Shown piece by piece: positions 13,173-21,644 of a DNA stretch of 24,149 bases. Both the position numbers and the translations under genes were made by a program. The notes under the pieces are model-generated. The model worked only from the letters and a program-made list of their open reading frames with translations, did not search any database and was not told the origin of the DNA. Source of the DNA: Myxococcota bacterium (GTDB lineage Bacteria > Myxococcota_A > UBA9160 > PR03); the NCBI GenBank assembly GCA_030066475.1, contig JASJBO010000021.1:1-24149 (forward strand), read 5' to 3'. Numbering within the stretch: position 1 is the stretch's first letter; each line of letters begins with the position of its first letter.

Positions 13173-16100
13173 ATGGGGTCGCTTCTCGGTTCGAGCGTCA
13201 TCCGACGCGGCTTCTTCGTCGGATGCCTCGGCGTCGTCTGTGTCGGTGTGCTCGCGGCACCGGCGCGCGCCTTCGAGTTCTTCGACGGGCGGCTCGCCGT
13301 CCATGGGTTCTACGAGACCCAGATCCGGGCGCTGGGCAACAACCTGAGCACCGACGACGGCATCGACCTGTCGCAGTGGTACCACGTCCTCAACATCGAG
13401 GCCGAGCTCTTCGCGATCGAGGACGGCTGGGGCCCGATCGACCTCGCCAGCCTCTTCGTCCGCGTCGAGGCGCGCTACGACTGCGCCTGGAACCGCGCCT
13501 GCTGGCTGTTCAAGTCGGCGAACCTGCTCGGCGACCGCCAGCGCAGCTTCCCCGAACGCATGAACGACGCCAAGCGCAGCGGCTTCCAGGGCTCGGTGTT
13601 CGTCGCCGACCAGGGGCCGTCGCCGCTGCTGGCCACCATACCGGCGCGGCCGCCCAAGCGCACCTACTCCGGCAGCATCGTCAATGTGGCGACCGATCCG
13701 CGCAATGGCAACGGGACCGCCGTATTCGCCCGCGAGAACGAGAACAAGCCGCTCAAGTTCCTGCAGATCCGGAACGTCGACACCCTGTTCACGATCGCGG
13801 GGCCCGACGGGAACTTCGAGGGGGGCGGTGACGACCCGGCCTTCTTCTACTTCGACCGGGTCCTGAAGCGCTGCAACTTCGCCAGCCGCGACTTCCGGCA
13901 GGGCGACGACGGCAAGGGCCTCCAGGTGCTCGGACCGACCAATCCCCGCTGCGCGCCCGACCGCAACGGGCGGCTGCGCAACAAGCCCAACCCCTTCCGC
14001 CGGGGCGACATCAGCCCGATCACCGAGACCGGCGGCAGGGGGGAGCTGCCGTTCCGCCCGGCCCCGTTGTTCGGCAACCTCGACAACGCGCCGGGCAGCG
14101 CGGCCCAGGGCGTCTACTACCCGAGCCGCAAGCAGCGGCAGCTGCTCGACAGCAGCGAGCTCAACAACCCGAACATCGACTTCACCCAGACCGACCTCGA
14201 GTGGAACCGCGGCGCCAGCCAGCAGGACGAGAAGGAGCTGCGCGAGGCCTACGCCGACCTGGAGTTCTTCGACAGCCGGCTGTGGCTGCGGCTCGGCAAG
14301 CAGAGCATCGTATGGGGCAAGACCGAGCTGTTCCGCACCACCGACCAGTTCAACCCGGTCGACCTGGCGCTGGCCACGCTCCCCGACCTCGAGGAGCAGC
14401 GCATCCCGCAGTGGGCGCTGCGCGGCGTCTGGTCGTTCTGGAGCGTCGGCCCCTTCCAGGACCTGCGGCTGGAGGTGGCGGCCAACTTCGACGACTTCGA
14501 GCCGAACGACATCGGGCGCTGCGGCGAGGCCTACACCGTCAACGTGGCCTGCAACAAGACCACCGGCCTGTTCTTCCACGGCCTCACCGGCTTCGGGCTG
14601 GTCGGCGAAGACCGGCCGGACGATCCGTGGGAGGACATCAAGGGCCTCGAGGTGGGCGCCCGCGTCGAGTTCCGGCTCGGACGCTTCAGCATGCAGATCT
14701 CGAACTTCTACGGCTACGAGGACACGCCCTACGCCGACCGCGTCTGGACCTACGAGCGCAACGTCGATCCCTTCACCGGCCGCCCGCGCAAGGGCGGGGC
14801 CCGCGCCTCCTGCGTGACCGGGACCGAGCCCGCCTGCCTGGGCATCTTCCCCTTCTCCAACATCACGCCCGACGGTTCGAACAACTCGCCCAGCCCACAG
14901 AACCAGCGTGCGGTGCTGGACGAGACGCCGATCAACATGCAGCTGTTCACCATGATCTGCGCCACCAGCATCGGGTTCAGCGATCTCGATACGAGCGCCT
15001 GCGGCCAGAGTATCTTCAACAGCCTCAACAACGTGATCACCGGCGACTCGATCCCCCGCGACCAGGCGAAGTCATTCGGAGGGCTCACGGTGTCGTCGCT
15101 GCTCTCGAACTCGCTGGCGGGCAACGCGACGGCCGAGTCCATCCTGCTGGCACTGACGGGCGGCGTGCGGGTCCCGCTGGTTCCTCTCAACGCGGATCCC
15201 TGCGACGGCTTCAGGACCAACGGCTGCCCCGCCAAGGGCGACGCGCCGATCCCGGACTTCGGCGGGCATCCGATCTACGCGCTGGGGGACACCCTGAACG
15301 AGACGCTGACCGACGAGCAGGAGGCGCTGCTGGGCTGCGGCGCCTTCTACGGCACCGACTGCGAGGTCGACGGCATCGACCTCGCCAACACCGAGGGCAG
15401 CGTGTTCCTGCAGTCGGTGGTGGGTGCCGACGGCATCGACCGCCCGTTCGGCTGGACTACGACCAACGGCCTGCCGCAGCCGGGCACCACCCTGTTCCAG
15501 GGCGGGCCGATCGCGACCCGCTTCCTCGGTAACCGCACGGTGGTCATGCTGCCGGGCTCGCGCGGCCCCGCCGACGACGCCTACGATCCGCTGGTGGACG
15601 GCTGCGCGCGCGACACGGGCGGCTTCTGCACCGGTGCCCGCACGCTCGAGATCCCCGCCACCGACCTGAGCGGCAACCCGCTCCAGGACGGCGGCTTCGG
15701 CGCCTCCACCGGCCAGGACTTCGCCAGCGAGATGGCCGCGCTCTCGTGGAACTTCCAGATCGTCGGGGCGGCGCTGTCGTCGGTGCCCGACGCGGACGGC
15801 AACGGGGCGCCCGACGGCCCGGCGCTGCCCGACGAGTTCGACACCACCGATCCCTACAGCACCGACCAGGGCCAGTGCTCGTGGGCGCAGCCGCAGTACT
15901 GCTCGACGATCCGGTCGTTCTTCAGCGTGGTCGGGGCACAGCGCAACTCGATCCGGGCCGCCGGCAACGGCACCTTCGGGCGCCGCGACTTCGTCTGGCA
16001 CGGGGCCGGCCAGGCGGTGCTGAAGCACCGCAAGCGCAACGTGCTGGGCTTCTCGATGGACTTCGCCGAGGACGTCTCCAAGTCCAACTGGAGCTTCGAA

Positions 16101-16628
16101 GCCACCTGGATCGAGGGGCAGTACTTCAACAGCGTCGACAAGCGCGACGGGATCGACGAGTCCGACACCTACAACCTGACGATCTCGATCGACCGTCCGA
16201 CCTTCATCAACTTCCTGAACGACAACCGCACCTTCTTCTTCAACACGCAGATCTTCATCCAGTACGTGTCCGACTACCAGAAGGGCTTCACCTCCAACGG
16301 GCCGTGGAACTTCCTGGCGACCTTCGCGGTCAACACGGGCTACTTCCGCGACCGGCTGCAGCCGTCGCTGACCTTCGTGTACGATCACCAGTCGGTCTCG
16401 GCCGCCGGCCTCCCGCGCATCACCTACCGCTTCACCTCGAACTTCGCGGCCACGATCGGCTTCAACTTCTTCTGGGGGCAGTTCCAGAACCGCGCGATGC
16501 CGGTCTCGCAGCTCGGCCGCATCGACAACCAGACGGGCCGGCGCGCCTACCGGCAGGGCGTCGAGAACGGCCTGGCCCTGGTGCGCGAGCGCGACGAGAT
16601 GTTCCTGCGCATCCGCTACACGTTCTAG
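13173..16628 (+). CDS. Very large DUF1302 family outer-membrane protein with paired cysteines
   Basis: 1,151 residues from ATG 13173, preceded by GGGGAGGGGAG. The signal peptide ends near APARA-FEFF (about residue 35). The DUF1302 core is clear: DGRLAVHGFYETQIRAL at the mature N-terminus, and near residues 370-400 LWLRLGKQSIVWGKTELF, then RTTDQFNPVDLA and LEEQRIPQWALRG. The C-terminus is rich in alternating aromatic strands and ends in Phe (RIRYTF), the outer-membrane barrel signature. Family members are usually 550-700 residues; the excess lies largely between residues about 540 and 920. That region is Gly/Asp/Asn-rich and carries most of 18 mature cysteines. Nine pairs are seen: C104/110, C234/260, C450/460, C547/555, C596/610, C677/685, C722/730, C811/819 and C902/910; five are C-x7-C. 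DUF1302 proteins are tied to handling of hydrophobic substrates; the exact substrate is unknown. Confidence 0.92.
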   Translation: MGSLLGSSVIRRGFFVGCLGVVCVGVLAAPARAFEFFDGRLAVHGFYETQIRALGNNLSTDDGIDLSQWYHVLNIEAELFAIEDGWGPIDLASLFVRVEARYDCAWNRACWLFKSANLLGDRQRSFPERMNDAKRSGFQGSVFVADQGPSPLLATIPARPPKRTYSGSIVNVATDPRNGNGTAVFARENENKPLKFLQIRNVDTLFTIAGPDGNFEGGGDDPAFFYFDRVLKRCNFASRDFRQGDDGKGLQVLGPTNPRCAPDRNGRLRNKPNPFRRGDISPITETGGRGELPFRPAPLFGNLDNAPGSAAQGVYYPSRKQRQLLDSSELNNPNIDFTQTDLEWNRGASQQDEKELREAYADLEFFDSRLWLRLGKQSIVWGKTELFRTTDQFNPVDLALATLPDLEEQRIPQWALRGVWSFWSVGPFQDLRLEVAANFDDFEPNDIGRCGEAYTVNVACNKTTGLFFHGLTGFGLVGEDRPDDPWEDIKGLEVGARVEFRLGRFSMQISNFYGYEDTPYADRVWTYERNVDPFTGRPRKGGARASCVTGTEPACLGIFPFSNITPDGSNNSPSPQNQRAVLDETPINMQLFTMICATSIGFSDLDTSACGQSIFNSLNNVITGDSIPRDQAKSFGGLTVSSLLSNSLAGNATAESILLALTGGVRVPLVPLNADPCDGFRTNGCPAKGDAPIPDFGGHPIYALGDTLNETLTDEQEALLGCGAFYGTDCEVDGIDLANTEGSVFLQSVVGADGIDRPFGWTTTNGLPQPGTTLFQGGPIATRFLGNRTVVMLPGSRGPADDAYDPLVDGCARDTGGFCTGARTLEIPATDLSGNPLQDGGFGASTGQDFASEMAALSWNFQIVGAALSSVPDADGNGAPDGPALPDEFDTTDPYSTDQGQCSWAQPQYCSTIRSFFSVVGAQRNSIRAAGNGTFGRRDFVWHGAGQAVLKHRKRNVLGFSMDFAEDVSKSNWSFEATWIEGQYFNSVDKRDGIDESDTYNLTISIDRPTFINFLNDNRTFFFNTQIFIQYVSDYQKGFTSNGPWNFLATFAVNTGYFRDRLQPSLTFVYDHQSVSAAGLPRITYRFTSNFAATIGFNFFWGQFQNRAMPVSQLGRIDNQTGRRAYRQGVENGLALVRERDEMFLRIRYTF

Positions 16629-16631
16629 TCA

Positions 16632-17477
16632 GTGGGCCTCGCCGCACCGCGGACGCTGCTCGACGGCCTGCGCTTCCCCGAAGGACCGCGCTGGCACGAC
16701 GGGCGGCTGTGGTTCTCGGACATGCACGCGGGCCGGGTGCTGGCGGTCGACCTCGACGGGCGCGCCGAGACGATGGCCGAGGTGGCGGGCGAGCCCTCGG
16801 GCCTGGGCTGGCTCCCGGACGGCCGGCTGCTGGTGGTGTCGATGCGCGACCGCCGGCTGCTGCGCCAGGACCCGGACGGGCTCCACGAGCTCGCCGACCT
16901 GTCCGACGTGGCGACCTGTTTCTGCAACGACATGGTGGTGGACGCCCGGGGCCGCGCCTACGTGGGCAACTTCGGCTTCGACCTGCACGGCGGCGCGGCG
17001 CCGTGCACCGCCGACCTGGCGCTGGTCCACCCGGACGGCCGCGTCGAGGTGGCCGCGCGGGAGCTGTCGTTCCCCAACGGCAGCGTGATCACACCCGACG
17101 GGCGCACCCTGATCGTGGGCGAGTCGTTCGCCGCGCGGCTCACCGCCTTCGACGTCGCCGACGACGGCGGCCTGTCGAACCGGCGCGTCTGGGCCCGGCT
17201 CGAGGGCGCATTGCCCGACGGCATCTGCCTCGACGCCGACGGTGCCGTCTGGCTGGCGTCCCCGATCAGCGCCGAGGTGCTGCGCGTGCGCGAGGGCGGC
17301 GAGGTCACCCACCGCGTTCCCGTCGCGACGCAGGCCTTCGCCTGCATGCTCGGCGGCCCCGAGCGCCGCACCCTCTTCATCTGCACCGCCGCCGAGTCCG
17401 ACCCCGCCAAGACCACCGACCGTCAGGGCCGCATCGAGCTCCTCGAAGTCGAAACCCCCGGCGCCGGCCTCCCCTGA
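16632..17477 (+). CDS. SMP-30/gluconolactonase/LRE-like family protein
   Basis: 281 residues from GTG 16632, three bases after the DUF1302 stop, so almost certainly co-transcribed. It is a six-bladed propeller: repeated blades such as GPRWHDGRLWFSDMHAGRV, GLGWLPDGRLLVVS and GICLDADGAVWLAS. Divalent-metal ligands of the family are plausible at E17 (FPEGP), N99 (CND), N149 (FPNG) and D196 (LPDG). Members hydrolyse lactones, including sugar lactones and some ring-opened cyclic ketones, in the cytoplasm or periplasm; no signal peptide is seen here. Pairing with a DUF1302 protein suggests action on an imported cyclic compound, which is inference. The stop lies within hairpin element copy B. Confidence 0.9.
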   Translation: MGLAAPRTLLDGLRFPEGPRWHDGRLWFSDMHAGRVLAVDLDGRAETMAEVAGEPSGLGWLPDGRLLVVSMRDRRLLRQDPDGLHELADLSDVATCFCNDMVVDARGRAYVGNFGFDLHGGAAPCTADLALVHPDGRVEVAARELSFPNGSVITPDGRTLIVGESFAARLTAFDVADDGGLSNRRVWARLEGALPDGICLDADGAVWLASPISAEVLRVREGGEVTHRVPVATQAFACMLGGPERRTLFICTAAESDPAKTTDRQGRIELLEVETPGAGLP

Positions 17478-17548
17478 AAAAGGGGGCGTTGGTCGAGGAA
17501 GTCAAGTTGTTCCCCGCTGGGAGTTTCTTGACTTGCTCAACGAACGTC
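17471..17548 (-). repeat. Dispersed bipartite hairpin element, copy B (full length)
   Basis: Read on the minus strand, this 78-bp unit begins GACGTTCGTTGAG like copy A, shares its centre (GCGGGGAAC) and CCTCGAC, and ends in a small C/G hairpin. Its long stem has AAGTCAAG pairing with CTTGACTT where copy A pairs AGCT with AGCT, so the arms changed together and the fold is kept. The TGA stop of the SMP-30 gene (17475-17477) lies in the small hairpin. Between two same-strand genes, it probably ends the DUF1302-SMP-30 transcript. Confidence 0.7.
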
Positions 17549-17602
17549 GTCCGCCTTCTGCGGCCCGGTTGACGGGGTGGGGGGGTGTGCTTTCGTCTGG
17601 CG

Positions 17603-18892
17603 ATGCTGGATGCGCGGGGGCTCGCCGAGCGGCGCGAGGAGATCGAGGAGAGCTGTCGGCGGCGCGGTGTGAAGGCCGACGTCGGGGCGGCGGTGGCCGC
17701 GTACGAGCGCGCGGCGGCGCTGCGCACCGAGCTGGGCGAGGCGAACCGGCTGCGCAACGAGCACCAGAAGGGCGGCAAGCGCAAGCTCGAGCCGGCCGAG
17801 CGCGAGGCCCATACCGCCGAGGGGCGGCGGCTCAAGGAGGAGGTCGGGCGGCTCGAACAGGAGCTGGACGCGGCCGAGCGGGCGCTCGCCGAGGCGATGG
17901 CGCCGCTCCCGAACTTCATCCATCCGGAGGTGCCCAGCGGCGGCGAGGAGGACGGGGTCGAGATCCGCCGTGTCGGGGAGCCCACCCCGTTCGACTTCCC
18001 CCCGCTCGACCACGTCGAGCTGGGCGAGCGGCTCGACCTGATCGACTTCGACGCCGGAACGCGCGTCGCCGGCCCCAAGTTCTACTACCTGAAGAACGAG
18101 GCGGTGCTGCTCGAGCTCGCGCTCCAGCGCCTCGCGCTCGACATGGTGCTCGAGGACGGCTTCACGCTGTTCTCGACACCCGACCTCGCCAAGCCCGAGA
18201 TCGTCGACGGCCTCGGCTACAGCCCGCGCGGCGTCGAGACCCAGATCTACTCGATCGGCAACGCCGAGCTGTGCCTGATCGGCACCGCCGAGATCACCCT
18301 CGGCGGCTTCTACGCCGACCAGATCCTCGGCGAGGCCGACCTGCCGCTCAAGCTGTGCGGCGTGTCGCACTGCTTCCGCACCGAGGCCGGCTCCTACGGA
18401 CGCGAGAGCAAGGGCCTGTACCGGGTGCACCAGTTCTCCAAGGTGGAGATGTTCGTGATCACCCGCCCGGAGGACTCGGAGGCGATGCACGCGGAGCTGC
18501 TCGCCCTGGAGGAGCGCTACTTCCAGGCGCTCGAGCTGCCCTACCGCGTGATCGACATCGCCGCGGGCGACCTGGGCGCGCCCGCCTACCGCAAGTTCGA
18601 CATCGAGGCCTGGATGCCGGGACGCGGCGAGGGCGGCAGCTGGGGCGAGGTCACCAGCGCCTCGAACTGCACCGACTACCAGGCGCGGCGGCTGGCCGTG
18701 CGCTTCCGCCGCGAGGGCGCGAAGCGCACCGAGTTCGTGCACATGCTGAACGGCACCGCCGTCGCGGTGTCGCGCACCCTGCTGGCGCTGCTCGAGAACC
18801 ACCAGCAGGCGGACGCCAGCGTCCGCATCCCGAAGGCCTTGCAGCCCTACCTGGGTCGGGACGTCGTCCGGCGCGCCGGAGCAGCCCGTTGA
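17603..18892 (+). CDS. serS: Seryl-tRNA synthetase
   Basis: 429 residues, the usual length. The N-terminal coiled-coil arm that grips the long variable arm of tRNA-Ser spans about residues 1-110 (charged heptads, for example [25 protein letters not shown]). The class II catalytic core follows, with [14 protein letters not shown], motif 2 as [27 protein letters not shown], split around the conserved Arg, and motif 3 as [13 protein letters not shown]. It charges tRNA-Ser and also tRNA-Sec with serine. I start at ATG 17603 ([17 protein letters not shown]), which matches the family's N-terminus; no Shine-Dalgarno is evident. The stop TGA is inside hairpin copy C, and selB follows 33 bases later on the same strand. 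Confidence 0.96.
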   Translation: MLDARGLAERREEIEESCRRRGVKADVGAAVAAYERAAALRTELGEANRLRNEHQKGGKRKLEPAEREAHTAEGRRLKEEVGRLEQELDAAERALAEAMAPLPNFIHPEVPSGGEEDGVEIRRVGEPTPFDFPPLDHVELGERLDLIDFDAGTRVAGPKFYYLKNEAVLLELALQRLALDMVLEDGFTLFSTPDLAKPEIVDGLGYSPRGVETQIYSIGNAELCLIGTAEITLGGFYADQILGEADLPLKLCGVSHCFRTEAGSYGRESKGLYRVHQFSKVEMFVITRPEDSEAMHAELLALEERYFQALELPYRVIDIAAGDLGAPAYRKFDIEAWMPGRGEGGSWGEVTSASNCTDYQARRLAVRFRREGAKRTEFVHMLNGTAVAVSRTLLALLENHQQADASVRIPKALQPYLGRDVVRRAGAAR

Positions 18893-18919
18893 GAGGTCCG
18901 GGTTCTTCGACGGGCTGCT
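18880..18919 (+). repeat. Short hairpin, probable shortened copy C of the dispersed element
   Basis: AGCAGCCCGT (18880-18889) and ACGGGCTGCT (18910-18919) are perfect 10-bp arms; G-U pairs extend the stem inward. The left half CGTTGAGAGGTCCGGGTT matches copy A CGTTGAGAAGCTCGGGTA at most positions, and TCGACG recurs on the right, with the middle of the element missing. The serS stop codon (18890-18892) is the TGA of CGTTGAG, as in copy A. It ends six bases before the selB start, so it may attenuate selB rather than fully terminate. Confidence 0.5.
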
Positions 18920-18925
18920 AGAGCC

Positions 18926-20914
18926 GTGGCCCGCGAGCGCCCCGCGCACCTGATCCTCGGAACCGCCGGCCACATCGACCACGGCAAGACCGCGCTGGTA
19001 CGCGCGCTCACCGGCGTCGACACCGACCGGCTGCCCGAGGAGAAGACGCGCGGCATCACGATCGACCTGGGCTTTGCGCCGCTCGACCTGCCCGACGGCG
19101 CGCGCCTGTCGGTGGTGGACGTCCCGGGTCACGAGCGCCTGGTGCGCAACATGGTGGCGGGTGCCACCGGCATCGACCTGCTGCTGCTGGTGGTGGCGGC
19201 GGACGAGGGCGTGATGCCGCAGACGCGCGAGCACCTGGCGATCTGCGAGCTGCTCGGCCTGTCGCGCGGCGTGGTCGCGCTCACCAAGACCGACCTAGTC
19301 GACGACGACGTGGCCGGCCTCGCGGAGGAGGAGGTGCGCGAGCTGCTGGCCGCGGGTCCGCTGCGCGACGCGCCGATCCTGCGCGTCTCGTCGCAGACCG
19401 GCGCGGGCGTCGAAGCGCTGCGCACGGCGCTGGCCGAGCTGGCCGCCGGCTCGCCGGCCCGCACGCCGCGCGCCGGCGTGGCGCGTCTGGCCGTCGATCG
19501 CGCCTTCACCGTGCGCGGCTTCGGCAGCGTCGTGACGGGCACCCTGGTGGGCGGCGCGTTCGAGCTGGGTCAGGGCGTCGAGATCCATCCCGGCGGCCGC
19601 CGCGCCCGGGTGCGCGGCCTCCAGAGCCACGGCGTCGCGGTCGAGCGCGCCGAGCCCGGCGTGCGCACCGCCGTCAACCTCCAGGGGATCGAGCTGGCCG
19701 ACGTCGGTCGCGGCGCGCTCGTCGCGGCGGCCGACGCGATCGAGCCCACCCGTGCGATCGACGCGGAGGTGCACTGGCTGCCGGCCGCCGCCGAGGCCGG
19801 CGACCGCGCCTCGGTCGAGTTCCTGGCCGGCACCTCGGAGCGCCGCGCGCGGGTGGCGCCGATCGGCGAGGCGACGCTCGCGCCGGGCGCGACGCTGTTC
19901 GCGCGCATCCACCTCGAGGGCGAGCCGCTGCCGCTGCTGCCCGGCGATCGCTTCGTGCTGCAGGGCTTCGCGCGCACCGAGTCGGGCGGCATCACGGTGG
20001 GCGGAGGCACCGTGCTCGACGTCGCGCCGCCGCGGCGGCGCCGCAGCGATCCGACCCTGGGCCGCGACCTCGGGCGGCTGCGCGACGCCCACCCCGCTGA
20101 CGGCCTGCGCGTTCGCGTCGAGCGCGCCGGCCTGTCGGGCGTGCGGCGCGACGCGCTCCGGCGCGAGACCGGGATGCCGGAGGCGTCGCTGTCCGACGAG
20201 CTCGCCGCGCTGGAGCAGCGCGGCGAGATCGTCACCGCCGACGCCGAGCTGTGCCTGTCGCGAGCCGCGCTCTCCGCCCTCTGCGAGCGCGCCGACGCCG
20301 CGCTGGCCGCGTTCCACGCGCGCGAGCCGCTGCGCCCCGGCCTGGCCAAGGCCGCGCTCGCGGGCGCACTCCCCGACAACACCGCCCCCGCCGCCGTGAG
20401 TCGCGCCCTCGAGCAGCTCGTCGCCGACGGCCGCGCGGTGGTCGAGGACGACCTGGTGCGGCTGGCGTCACACCGGGCGGAGCTCGGCGAGGCCGAGCGC
20501 GAGCTGGCCGAGCGCGTGCGTGCCGACGCGCGGGCCGCCGCGCTCGAGCCCCCCACACTGCGCGAGTGGTCGGAGCGCCTGGGCGTCGCACCCGATCGGC
20601 TGCGCGAGCTGCTCGCCCACCTGGAGCGCGAGGGCGCGCTGCGCCAGGCGCCGGGCGAGCTGTGGTTCGACCGCGCGGCCGTCGACGCCCTGCGCGAGCG
20701 GGTGGTCGCCCACCTGCACGAGCACGAGGCGCTCGAGACGCCCGCCTACAAGGCGCTGATCGGCACCAGCCGCAAGCACGCCGTCCCGCTGATGGAGCTG
20801 TTCGACTCCGAGCGCCTCACCCTGCGCGTCGACAACCGCCGCGTGCTGCGCGGCGGGCTCGCCGCCCGTGGCTCGCGAGGAGAGCGAGGGCGAGCCCGCT
20901 CGCCCCGCTCGTAG
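18926..20914 (+). CDS. selB: Selenocysteine-specific translation elongation factor SelB
   Basis: 662 residues from GTG 18926; no good Shine-Dalgarno is visible, and a hairpin precedes it. The GTPase domain has G1 GHIDHGKT (15-22), the SelB-type G2 segment [13 protein letters not shown] (about 39-51), G3 DVPGH (65-69) and G4 TKTD (120-123). EF-Tu-like beta-barrel domains follow ([14 protein letters not shown]). The long C-terminal part, from about residue 370, contains winged-helix repeats that bind the SECIS hairpin of selenoprotein mRNAs; the last resembles typical SelB ends ([20 protein letters not shown]). SelB delivers Sec-tRNA-Sec to in-frame UGA. The final 18 or so residues (Arg/Ser/Gly-rich) overlap a convergent gene on the other strand. 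selA, selD and selC are not in the window. Confidence 0.96.
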   Translation: MARERPAHLILGTAGHIDHGKTALVRALTGVDTDRLPEEKTRGITIDLGFAPLDLPDGARLSVVDVPGHERLVRNMVAGATGIDLLLLVVAADEGVMPQTREHLAICELLGLSRGVVALTKTDLVDDDVAGLAEEEVRELLAAGPLRDAPILRVSSQTGAGVEALRTALAELAAGSPARTPRAGVARLAVDRAFTVRGFGSVVTGTLVGGAFELGQGVEIHPGGRRARVRGLQSHGVAVERAEPGVRTAVNLQGIELADVGRGALVAAADAIEPTRAIDAEVHWLPAAAEAGDRASVEFLAGTSERRARVAPIGEATLAPGATLFARIHLEGEPLPLLPGDRFVLQGFARTESGGITVGGGTVLDVAPPRRRRSDPTLGRDLGRLRDAHPADGLRVRVERAGLSGVRRDALRRETGMPEASLSDELAALEQRGEIVTADAELCLSRAALSALCERADAALAAFHAREPLRPGLAKAALAGALPDNTAPAAVSRALEQLVADGRAVVEDDLVRLASHRAELGEAERELAERVRADARAAALEPPTLREWSERLGVAPDRLRELLAHLEREGALRQAPGELWFDRAAVDALRERVVAHLHEHEALETPAYKALIGTSRKHAVPLMELFDSERLTLRVDNRRVLRGGLAARGSRGERGRARSPRS

Positions 20915-21644
20915 CCGCCGGGCCCGGCTCCGGGATCGTGACCACCGCGGCGTCGGACGCGGCGGCCGAGAGCACGGGGTCCACCGAGTCCCGCGCGACC
21001 CAGAGCGCGTCGTTCACCACGTTCGTGGCCACTGGGACGGTCTGCGTGAGGAAGACCGAGCCGCCGGGCTCCAGCGAGAAGGCGAAGTCGTCCAGGATCG
21101 GCCCGCTCGCCTCGTCCGCGAGGTCGTGCCGGTCGAGGCGCACCTCCCCGGAGTTGGTCACCGCGTAGCAGAACACCACGTCGCTGCCGGCCGGAACCGT
21201 GATCCATTCCTCGGTGCCACAGAGCACGCTGTCGATGTCGGGATCGCCGCTGCTCGGCGCCACCGTCACGTCCAGATCGAGCCCGGGCGTCCCGATCGAG
21301 ACCGTCACCGAGTCGCTGTCCTGCGGCGAGACGCGGAGGGAGTCCTGCCTCCCGCAGACCTCCCCCATGCCCTCGTCGAGGGCCACGGTCAGCTCGAAGT
21401 CGATCGCCTCGGTCTTGTCGACGCGCGCCCACAGCTTGACGCCGCCGGCCCCCACGGGTGCCTCGAAGCTCTCCTCGATGAAGTCGCCGTTCTGGAGCAG
21501 GTTGGCGGCCCCCGCGCCTCGCCCGAGGAGCACGACCGCCCCTGCGCGCGCACGGGGTGCGAGTCCGGCGGGCGACAGGCGGGCGCCCTCGACGCCATGC
21601 CCGAGCGGCGCTACGTCCTCGACGAAGGAGGGGAGCCGAGCCAT
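20817..21644 (-). CDS. Secreted DUF11-like protein with PEP-CTERM-like tail
   Basis: About 275 residues; the start is uncertain (ATG 21644 or GTG 21653). After a short hydrophobic stretch (AGAVVLLGRGAGAA, with an Arg in it) comes NLLQNGDF, a common mature start in PEP-CTERM proteins. A beta-rich region follows, with a DUF11-like domain: VPAGSDVVFCYAVTNSGEVR, then LEPGGSVFLTQTVPV. The C-terminus has [20 protein letters not shown] and a basic cluster RRARR, the PEP, hydrophobic helix, Arg order of exosortase sorting signals, though the helix is short. It would be exported and cell-surface sorted. The N-terminus is a poor signal peptide, so the annotated start may be wrong or the gene may be damaged. 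The 3' end overlaps selB by 98 bp, tail to tail. Confidence 0.62.
   Translation of the reverse strand: MARLPSFVEDVAPLGHGVEGARLSPAGLAPRARAGAVVLLGRGAGAANLLQNGDFIEESFEAPVGAGGVKLWARVDKTEAIDFELTVALDEGMGEVCGRQDSLRVSPQDSDSVTVSIGTPGLDLDVTVAPSSGDPDIDSVLCGTEEWITVPAGSDVVFCYAVTNSGEVRLDRHDLADEASGPILDDFAFSLEPGGSVFLTQTVPVATNVVNDALWVARDSVDPVLSAAASDAAVVTIPEPGPAATSGASGLALALLASHGRRARRAARGGCRRAG

Noticed and set aside
15072..16388. Long minus-strand open frame (438 codons) opposite the DUF1302 gene
   Set aside because: The translation is Arg/Val/Gly/Glu-rich low complexity with no recognisable motif; such antisense frames are expected in GC-rich coding DNA.
17569..17597. TTGACG upstream of serS as a promoter
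   Set aside because: The hexamer at the right distance (TTCGTC) does not resemble a -10 box.
18893..18925. tRNA-Sec (selC) between serS and selB
   Set aside because: The gap is 33 bases and holds only a hairpin arm; no tRNA fold is possible.
19295..20317. Minus-strand open frame opposite selB
   Set aside because: Shadow of selB codon bias; no start signal or motif.
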